Assembly: GCA_002712845.1 (NCBI GenBank)
Contig: PAUV01000031.1
Location: forward strand, 1 to 23,867
Reading direction: 5' to 3'
DNA from: Rhodopirellula sp.
Lineage (GTDB): Bacteria > Planctomycetota > Planctomycetia > Pirellulales > Pirellulaceae
Length of the DNA: 23,867 nucleotides
In this document: positions 18,063-23,867 of the stretch, piece after piece
Numbering within the stretch: the stretch's first letter is position 1
How the letters are laid out: the number at the start of each line of letters is the position of its first letter
Made by a program: the position numbers and the translations under genes
Notes under the pieces: generated by a model
Told to the model about the DNA's origin: nothing
Seen by the model: the letters and a program-made list of their open reading frames with translations, nothing else
Databases searched by the model: none

Positions 18063-18725
18063 ATGGATTCACTTTTCCCCGAATCAACATTGCAGCGCAT
18101 TGAGAAAAGCGGCGTGATTGCAGTGTTGGTCATTGATCAGCCTGAGGACGCAGTGCCTCTGGCACGGGCATTGTTGGCCTGCGGCATTGATGCCATGGAA
18201 TTAACGTTGCGTACACCTGCGGCAGTCGATGCCTTACGCCTCGTTCGTGAGCAGGTACCGGAGATGCTCGCAGGGGTGGGAACCATTCTGAGTCCGCAGC
18301 AATTAGAAGAAGTTGTGGATGCTGGTGCTGCTTTCGGAGTGGCGCCCGGCTTGAATGTGAAGGTGGTGGAGCGGGCCAAAGAACTTGGGCTGCCCTTTGC
18401 TCCGGGAATTGTGACACCGTCGGAGATCGAGTTGGCTATTGAACTTGGGTGTCGGGAGCTAAAGTTCTTTCCTGCTGAACCGAGCGGTGGGATCAAGTAC
18501 CTTCGAAGTATGTACGCGCCGTACGCGCACCTTGGGCTCCAGTTTTTGCCACTGGGCGGTATCAATGCAGCTAACATGGCAGCTTATCTGTTCGACGCAG
18601 CGGTACCCGCGATCGGTGGGTCCTGGTTGGCTCCTCGGAAAATGATTCAGGAACGCAATTGGTCAGTCGTCATTGACCATGCCACTGAGGCCCGCCGTGT
18701 TATCAAGGAATTACGCGAGAAATGA
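18063..18725 (+). CDS. eda: 2-keto-3-deoxy-6-phosphogluconate (KDPG) aldolase
   Basis: A 220-aa class I aldolase that splits KDPG into pyruvate and glyceraldehyde 3-phosphate in the cytoplasm, the last step of the Entner-Doudoroff and hexuronate routes. The catalytic glutamate is E46 in MELTLRTP and the Schiff-base lysine is K134 in RELKFFPAEPSGG, close to E45 and K133 of E. coli Eda. GVGTIL and the phosphate-binding LPLGGIN and IGGSWL segments are also present. The length is typical (E. coli 213). A short AGGA lies only 3 bases before the ATG, so initiation may not depend on it. The TGA overlaps the kdgK ATG (ATGA), so the two are translationally coupled. Some family members act on KDPGal or 4-hydroxy-2-oxoglutarate, but pairing with a KDG kinase fits KDPG. 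Confidence 0.93.
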   Translation: MDSLFPESTLQRIEKSGVIAVLVIDQPEDAVPLARALLACGIDAMELTLRTPAAVDALRLVREQVPEMLAGVGTILSPQQLEEVVDAGAAFGVAPGLNVKVVERAKELGLPFAPGIVTPSEIELAIELGCRELKFFPAEPSGGIKYLRSMYAPYAHLGLQFLPLGGINAANMAAYLFDAAVPAIGGSWLAPRKMIQERNWSVVIDHATEARRVIKELREK

Positions 18726-19810
18726 AATCGATCATTACATTTGGTGAAATCATGGGGCGTTTGACCCCGCCTGGCTTCGTTCGTTTGGGGCAGGGATTGC
18801 CGGGTACCTTGGAAGTGACCTTCGCTGGGGCAGAAGCAAACGTTGCTGCGTCTCTTGCTTTCTTTGGTGCGGATGCCAAGTTTGTGACGGCGCTGCCTCA
18901 TAATGACCTCGCGGACGCTTGCATTGCATCGCTGCAAGCCACTGGCATGGCCTCGCACATTGTCCGGACGGACTACGGTCGAATGGGCCTCTACTTTCTC
19001 GAAAAGGGAGCCAATCAGAGACCGAGCCGTGTGATTTATGATCGAGATCATTCGGCAATCAGTCTGACGGAAGCGCAGGTTTATGACTGGCCAGGGATTT
19101 TTGCCGATGGACAATGGTTTCACGTCACTGGGATCACACCCGCAATTTCAAGCCAAGCTGCCGAAGCGACTGTTGCTGCAGTTCGCGCAGCGAAACAGGC
19201 TGGACTGACTGTTTCCTGTGACTTGAACTTTCGAGCAAAGCTATGGCAGTGGGAACCTGAAACCCCCAAGCGTGATTTGGCTAAGCGAGTGATGTCCGAA
19301 GTGTTGACCAGCGTTGATGTGCTGATCGCAAATGAAGAAGATTGTGGTGATGTACTAGGAATACGCGGTGAACATTCAGATGTGCATTCCGGGAAACTGG
19401 ATATTGCAAGCTATCCTGAGGTGGCCAAACAGGTAGTTGCGGAATTTCCGAACATTGGAATCGTCGCGACTACCCTTCGAGAAAGTTTATCTGCGTCACA
19501 CAATAATTGGGGCGCGATGTTGTATGCGGCTCAAAGTGAAACTGCAATCTTTGCACCGAGGCGGAGCAATGACTATGCACCCTATGCGATTCGCAATATC
19601 GTGGATCGTGTGGGCGGTGGAGATTCCTTTGCAGCGGGACTCATTTATGCGTTGACCAATGCAGATTATCCATCGCTGGAAGACGCCTTGGATTTTGCTG
19701 TGGCGGCATCCTGCTTGGCTCATTCCATTGAAGGTGATTTCAATCATTCGAGTCGTGCTGAGGTTGATGCATTAGCTGGTGGGTCAGGATCGGGGCGAGT
19801 CGTGCGGTGA
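18722..19810 (+). CDS. kdgK: 2-keto-3-deoxygluconate kinase (PfkB family)
   Basis: A 362-aa sugar kinase of the ribokinase/PfkB family that would phosphorylate 2-keto-3-deoxygluconate (KDG) to KDPG with ATP. The N-terminal FGEIMGRLTPPG and the AGAEANVAASLA segment form the sugar-binding PfkB signature 1 region. The C-terminal DRVGGGDSFAAGLIYAL is signature 2, with the catalytic base at D301 and the GGGD anion hole. CDLNFRAKLW in the middle is typical of KDG kinases. The protein is slightly longer than E. coli KdgK (309) because of an insert around residues 215-235 (GIRGEHSDVHSGKLDI). The start overlaps the eda stop, and the coupling to eda is the main argument for KDG rather than another sugar. 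The stop lies 53 bases before the next sulfatase. Confidence 0.88.
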   Translation: MKSIITFGEIMGRLTPPGFVRLGQGLPGTLEVTFAGAEANVAASLAFFGADAKFVTALPHNDLADACIASLQATGMASHIVRTDYGRMGLYFLEKGANQRPSRVIYDRDHSAISLTEAQVYDWPGIFADGQWFHVTGITPAISSQAAEATVAAVRAAKQAGLTVSCDLNFRAKLWQWEPETPKRDLAKRVMSEVLTSVDVLIANEEDCGDVLGIRGEHSDVHSGKLDIASYPEVAKQVVAEFPNIGIVATTLRESLSASHNNWGAMLYAAQSETAIFAPRRSNDYAPYAIRNIVDRVGGGDSFAAGLIYALTNADYPSLEDALDFAVAASCLAHSIEGDFNHSSRAEVDALAGGSGSGRVVR

Positions 19811-19863
19811 TTCAGCGTTAGCGGTGTGCGACCCCGATGACCACGCTTTTTTGCTGAATACTC

Positions 19864-21693
19864 ATGAAAACTGGAATGCATGAAATGGTAGAAGTTGTGG
19901 TAAACGTGGTAAACAGAGTATGGAATCGCCAGGCTTTGCTTGGTCTCGTGATGTTACTTGCGATGAATGTGCATGCTTGCCGTGCTGCGCGGCCCAACGT
20001 GTTGATTATCTTGACGGATGATCAGGGTTGGGGAGATCTGGGGATTCACGGAAATACAAATCTTTCCACTCCACATCTCGACTCGATTGCAAAGCAGGGC
20101 GCCTCTTTTCAGAACTTTTATGTCTGTCAGGTTTGCGCGCCAACTCGTGCTGAGTTTCTGACCGGAAGGTACCATCCTCGTACGGGCGTTAGTGGAGTCA
20201 GCGAGGGTCAAGAGCGTCTGAACGCCGATGAGACGACTTTTGCAAATGTCTTCAAATCAGCCGGCTATGTGACGGGTGCCTTCGGAAAATGGCACAACGG
20301 AACTCAGTCACCACTTCATCCAAATGATCGCGGCTTTGATGAGTTTTACGGTTTTACTTCTGGCCATTGGGGGCACTATTTCAGTCCTCCTCTTGATCAT
20401 AATGGTGAGCTGGTTCGTGGTGATGGCTTCATTGTCGACGACCTTACCAATCATGCGATCGAGTTCATTGAAGCAAATCGGAAGCAGCCGTTTCTGTGTT
20501 ACGTGCCGTTGAATACGCCCCATTCACCGATGATGATCACTGATGAGTTTTACGAGAAGTTCAACGAGGCGGTACCAGCGATGCGTCATCGCGATCCAGA
20601 TCGCGAGGATCTGCAGATGACGCGTGCGGCGTTGGCAATGGTGGAAAATATCGACTGGAATGTCGGTAGACTCCTGGAAACGCTCGACCGACTGTCGCTG
20701 GAAGATAACACCATTGTCGTTTACTTCTCGGATAATGGCCCGAACTCGTTTCGTTGGAACGGAGGAATGAAGGGAAAGAAAGGGTCCATCGACGAGGGTG
20801 GCTTGAGGTCTCCGCTGTTTGTGCGTTGGCCGGGTAAGGTTGAGGTTGGATCGGAGATTGAAAACATAGCTGGCGCTATTGACTTGCTCCCGACGCTGAT
20901 GGACATGGCTGATGTTGATCAGTCGTTGCCAAAGCCAATTGATGGACTCAGTCTGATGCCATTGCTGCAGGATCCAAACGCACACTGGACGCCACGTGAG
21001 TTGTTTTCAATACGTGGCGGAAAGGTGAGCGTTCGAAATCAGAAGTTCCGATTCGATGCTGAGGGAAGGTTGTTTGACATTGAATCAGACAGGGGGCAAC
21101 ATAAGGACGTGAGTGCAAAACATCGGGAAATCACGATGGAATTGCAGGAGCGTGCCCAGCAGTATCGTGAAGAGATGGCAGTTGAGTTTGCGAAGAATCG
21201 TGACCGGCCATTTCACGTTGGGTTTGGAGCATCAACGATGTTACCTGCACGCGACGGTCAGGAGCATGGGGATGTTCAACGTAGCGTGAAGTCGCCCAAT
21301 AATTCATTTTTCACCAATTGGAAAAGCAAAGACGCTTCAATCACATGGCAAGTCGATGTGGCAACTGCAGGAGATTATGAAGTGATTGTGCGATACACCT
21401 GCGCAGCTGGTGACGAAGGTGTGACGATGCGGTTAGCTTCAGAAGTGCAGGATGGGCCTGGACAGTTTACTTCGGCACCGGTCGTCGAAGTATTTGATCC
21501 ACCGCTCTACGACAAGTCGAAGGAGCGAGTTGAGAAGTCGCACTACTTTGTAAAAGATTTTAAAATGTTGTCGTTGGGTATTTTGCACTTGCCTGAAGGC
21601 GAATGCACCCTGCGGCTTTCAGCGGATGAAATCATTGGAACAAAAGCAATCGACGTGCATTCGATTCAGTTGGTTCGGAAGAAGACCGAGTGA
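19864..21693 (+). CDS. Secreted arylsulfatase-type sulfatase with extra C-terminal beta-rich domain
   Basis: A 609-aa type I sulfatase. A hydrophobic stretch (about residues 24-37) ending near HACRA-A is a likely signal peptide. Several in-frame Met codons (1, 5, 8) precede it and no Shine-Dalgarno decides among them. Metal ligands D52/D53 lie in ILTDDQGWGDLG, the formylglycine site is C91-A-P-T-R95 with EFLTGRYHPRTGV after it, and the distal metal site is D290-N291 in FSDNGPNS with GMKGKKGS following. The catalytic domain ends around residue 445. Residues ~450-606 form a beta-rich domain (for example ITWQVDVATAGDYEVIVRY) resembling small carbohydrate-binding-like modules appended to planctomycete sulfatases. 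It acts outside the cytoplasm on sulfated glycans, with the exact substrate unknown. It follows kdgK by 53 bases and may share its transcript; it is convergent with the next gene across 42 bases. Confidence 0.93.
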   Translation: MKTGMHEMVEVVVNVVNRVWNRQALLGLVMLLAMNVHACRAARPNVLIILTDDQGWGDLGIHGNTNLSTPHLDSIAKQGASFQNFYVCQVCAPTRAEFLTGRYHPRTGVSGVSEGQERLNADETTFANVFKSAGYVTGAFGKWHNGTQSPLHPNDRGFDEFYGFTSGHWGHYFSPPLDHNGELVRGDGFIVDDLTNHAIEFIEANRKQPFLCYVPLNTPHSPMMITDEFYEKFNEAVPAMRHRDPDREDLQMTRAALAMVENIDWNVGRLLETLDRLSLEDNTIVVYFSDNGPNSFRWNGGMKGKKGSIDEGGLRSPLFVRWPGKVEVGSEIENIAGAIDLLPTLMDMADVDQSLPKPIDGLSLMPLLQDPNAHWTPRELFSIRGGKVSVRNQKFRFDAEGRLFDIESDRGQHKDVSAKHREITMELQERAQQYREEMAVEFAKNRDRPFHVGFGASTMLPARDGQEHGDVQRSVKSPNNSFFTNWKSKDASITWQVDVATAGDYEVIVRYTCAAGDEGVTMRLASEVQDGPGQFTSAPVVEVFDPPLYDKSKERVEKSHYFVKDFKMLSLGILHLPEGECTLRLSADEIIGTKAIDVHSIQLVRKKTE

Positions 21694-21735
21694 CTGTCTT
21701 TTTCACTCCATCGTAGATCGCCTTGGTGCTGGCAA

Positions 21736-23867
21736 CTACTGAAAGATGACACGCACCCACCGTCGTGGATCAGGAATCACTGCTGAGGAAATTGGGCCGC
21801 CACTGGTGAGTACCTCGGGTGAGATGAACCATGAGGCCCCCGGCGTAACAGGAAGCTCGGTGATGTCCCGGCGTTCAATTGCTACTTCGATCGTAACCAA
21901 TTGGTTTTCACGATGAGTATCCAAATACCAAGTGGGTTGCCATCTGGCATTTCCATCAATCGCATCAAGGGTGCGTCCTGATCCGGAAATCTGCAACTCC
22001 ATGGCAGTGAGTAAATCACGGTCGGTGTCGATTCGCACCTGAATGCGGTCCGTCATGCTCAGGTCGTGATCACGGCTGCTCTCCGAAAGCGTAGAGTCAA
22101 CCGTGTCAGTCTCGAGATTGCTCTCATGGGTTTGCAGGGCGAGATAAATGTAGTCTTCGTCGTAGGCGATCCGAGTCCGGACAGACGAGTGATCCAATGG
22201 TGCTGCAGATTCCCAACATTCGTCAATCAACAGGCCATCAAGTTTGGGTGGTAATGAAGCAGGATTGGCAACAAGTGTTCCCGTTCCTTTCAAAAGTAGT
22301 CTGCTCCATTGATCTGATTTGGAATCAGCAAGACGTTTGAGGTTGGGAGATACCTCATTCGCAACCTGCAGTCCCTCATGATCACCTCGTTCGCGGGCAG
22401 CTTCCTTGGCGAATAACACCACGGGGTGAAATTCCCATAGCAAGTCAACCTTGACTTTGTTTTCAACCGCTTTGGGCGACTTTGTGATTTGGTAGTGCTC
22501 AGGCTGCGGGACGACCAGTGGCGATGAATTGGAGACTTGACGGATATTTCCATCGGTGACTTGAAACGGTGAAACGGGAACGGCGGAATTTCGAACTGTT
22601 GTGTTTGCCGTACCGTATGGTTTGATGAGTCCGGATCGGATTTTTTTCCATTCATCACTTCTCAGGATGGCCTGCTTTCGCAACGCGGCCCAGTTTCCTG
22701 CAGACGAGCCGGGAAACCGTGATGCGAATTGTTCCAATGCCGCTTCATGCAAAGCGAGGCCATTGCTCAATTTGCGGGGATGTGTTGCTTGTACGATCGA
22801 CCACGCAACACGGAATTGATCCACTTTTGCTGTCTGGTCCAGCACGCGTTTGATCGATTCATTGAAGACAGCAGCATCGTTGCTGTTTCGAACCAGACGT
22901 TGCAATCGATCAGATTGTTGAAGTCTTGCCTTGAGTATTTGTAGCTGGTGACGCGACGCGTCGTTGACCTTGCCTGCCAGACGATGACCCCGTGGTAACG
23001 TGAGACCATTGGTGACTGATGACCCACGTCGTTGATTGGGTGAAATGTCATACGGATAACGAAGACTGGTTGATTTGATTTCGATGTCATTGGGAGACAG
23101 GTAGTGCATCGCGTCAACGTGCAGGTCCCCAGCGAGCGTGCCACTGTGGGACAGTAACGCATCTCGGTGCAGCGAGGTTCCGCTATTGCCATTGAACCCA
23201 TAAATCGCGATTCGCTTGATTCCGGTTGATGCAGCGGCGTTTACGAACGCTTCACGCAATACTGTCGGTAAGGTTTCATCAAGAACGAGCACTGTGGGTT
23301 GGTGGATGCCAAGCCACGCTAATGCGGTTTGGTCAAGATCATCACCCCATTGACCAATGGCATCGGCACCGGAAGCACCAAGCATGATCGCAATTTGGTT
23401 GGCCAATGCATGGTCGGGGAAACTTGAGATGGGTCTGTTAAGTGGTTCCCGAATCAGAAGACTGACTCGGTTTCGCGACTCCAGTGCTTCGCTTCCCAGC
23501 ATTGACCACGCTGCCGACTTCGCATTATCGGCAACAAACAGAATCGAAGTTCGACGCTCTTTGCCGCGAGTCGTTACCCATGTTTTACCTTGGTCTCGTG
23601 TGATCAGGATCATGCCATGATCACCGACAGTGCAATAATCTGTGCGATTGATGCGACAGGCTCCACGGATCGCAACGGGTATTTTTGTGGCTTGCAACCA
23701 TTGGATTAACTCATTCAAAGATGACGACGTCGTGGTAGCTTGTTGGTTCTCGGTAGCCGTTGATGCGGTACGATTATCAACGGAATGATCATCCCATGTT
23801 TGTCCGCCATCGCGACTGATGAGTCTGTTGGTTAGCACGGCATGCGACCAATCACAGCGAGCTAGAA
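21736..23867 (-). CDS. Large protein with BNR/Ycf48-like repeats and CBM9-like C-terminal domain (N-terminus beyond right edge)
   Basis: The frame is open to the right edge, so the 5' end is missing; about 709 residues are visible. A GTG at 23836-23838 is unlikely to be the start because coding-like sequence with a third-strand motif (SRDGGQTWDD) follows at once and the frame continues upstream. Two Asp-box (BNR) motifs, S/T-x-D-x-G-x-T-W, are seen: SRDGGQTW and, ~70 residues later, VGDHGMILITRDQGKTW, the pattern of sialidase or Ycf48-like beta-propellers. The central ~350 residues are not recognised. The last ~170 residues (from PPKLDGLLIDECW, through RIAYDEDYIYLALQ and DRIQVRIDTDRDL) look like a CBM9-type carbohydrate-binding fold. 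The role is likely extracytoplasmic, possibly glycan binding, but no enzyme site was identified. It is convergent with the sulfatase gene. Confidence 0.75.
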   Translation of the reverse strand, partial: LARCDWSHAVLTNRLISRDGGQTWDDHSVDNRTASTATENQQATTTSSSLNELIQWLQATKIPVAIRGACRINRTDYCTVGDHGMILITRDQGKTWVTTRGKERRTSILFVADNAKSAAWSMLGSEALESRNRVSLLIREPLNRPISSFPDHALANQIAIMLGASGADAIGQWGDDLDQTALAWLGIHQPTVLVLDETLPTVLREAFVNAAASTGIKRIAIYGFNGNSGTSLHRDALLSHSGTLAGDLHVDAMHYLSPNDIEIKSTSLRYPYDISPNQRRGSSVTNGLTLPRGHRLAGKVNDASRHQLQILKARLQQSDRLQRLVRNSNDAAVFNESIKRVLDQTAKVDQFRVAWSIVQATHPRKLSNGLALHEAALEQFASRFPGSSAGNWAALRKQAILRSDEWKKIRSGLIKPYGTANTTVRNSAVPVSPFQVTDGNIRQVSNSSPLVVPQPEHYQITKSPKAVENKVKVDLLWEFHPVVLFAKEAARERGDHEGLQVANEVSPNLKRLADSKSDQWSRLLLKGTGTLVANPASLPPKLDGLLIDECWESAAPLDHSSVRTRIAYDEDYIYLALQTHESNLETDTVDSTLSESSRDHDLSMTDRIQVRIDTDRDLLTAMELQISGSGRTLDAIDGNARWQPTWYLDTHRENQLVTIEVAIERRDITELPVTPGASWFISPEVLTSGGPISSAVIPDPRRWVRVIFQ

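Overview
The window looks like a chromosomal segment of a marine-type planctomycete, probably a Pirellulales / Rhodopirellula relative. This is inferred from gene content, not from a database search: two secreted formylglycine sulfatases, a DUF1570-type metallopeptidase fused to planctomycete-style leucine-rich repeats, a bacterial deoxyhypusine-synthase-like gene, few strong Shine-Dalgarno sites, and a Gram-negative-type RpoC with a large insert after the trigger loop. I see no rRNA, tRNA, insertion sequence, CRISPR array or prophage.

Layout. 1-418 (-): start of a deoxyhypusine synthase-like gene that leaves the left edge. 419-1498: about 1.1 kb without a convincing gene, holding a short tandem repeat and a hairpin in the presumed rpoB leader. 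1499-9959 (+): rpoB and rpoC, separated by a 175-base spacer with a long imperfect hairpin and a second hairpin just before the rpoC ribosome binding site, and closed by a strong intrinsic terminator. RpoC ends in a tail of twelve EAPVA pentapeptides. 10107-11293 (-): a decayed GspE/PilB-type ATPase gene with four in-frame stops, a frameshift and a damaged Walker A motif. 11581-13062 (+): a RecQ-family helicase without the usual zinc-binding and C-terminal domains. 13053-14642 (-): a sulfatase resembling heparan N-sulfatase, overlapping recQ tail to tail by 10 bases.

14732-19810 (+): a membrane-anchored or secreted DUF1570-LRR protein overlaps (GTGA) a LarA/DUF2088 nickel-pincer racemase-like protein. 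After a 209-base gap, KDPG aldolase (eda) overlaps (ATGA) 2-keto-3-deoxygluconate kinase (kdgK). 19864-21693 (+): a second sulfatase with an added C-terminal beta-rich domain. 21736-23867 (-): the 3' part of a large protein with BNR/Ycf48-like repeats and a CBM9-like C-terminal domain, running off the right edge.

How the genes may work together. KdgK and Eda form the last two steps that turn 2-keto-3-deoxygluconate into pyruvate and glyceraldehyde 3-phosphate. With a hydroxyacid racemase/epimerase-like protein, two exported sulfatases and a carbohydrate-binding-type protein alongside, the right half could belong to catabolism of a sulfated, uronic-acid-containing polysaccharide. The two enzymes are clear; the link to a particular polysaccharide, and to the LarA-like protein, is inference. 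I did not find a clearly new defence or mobile system. The most unusual items are the RpoC repeat tail, the rpoB-rpoC spacer structure, the graded decay of the secretion ATPase gene and the LarA-like/KDG neighbourhood.
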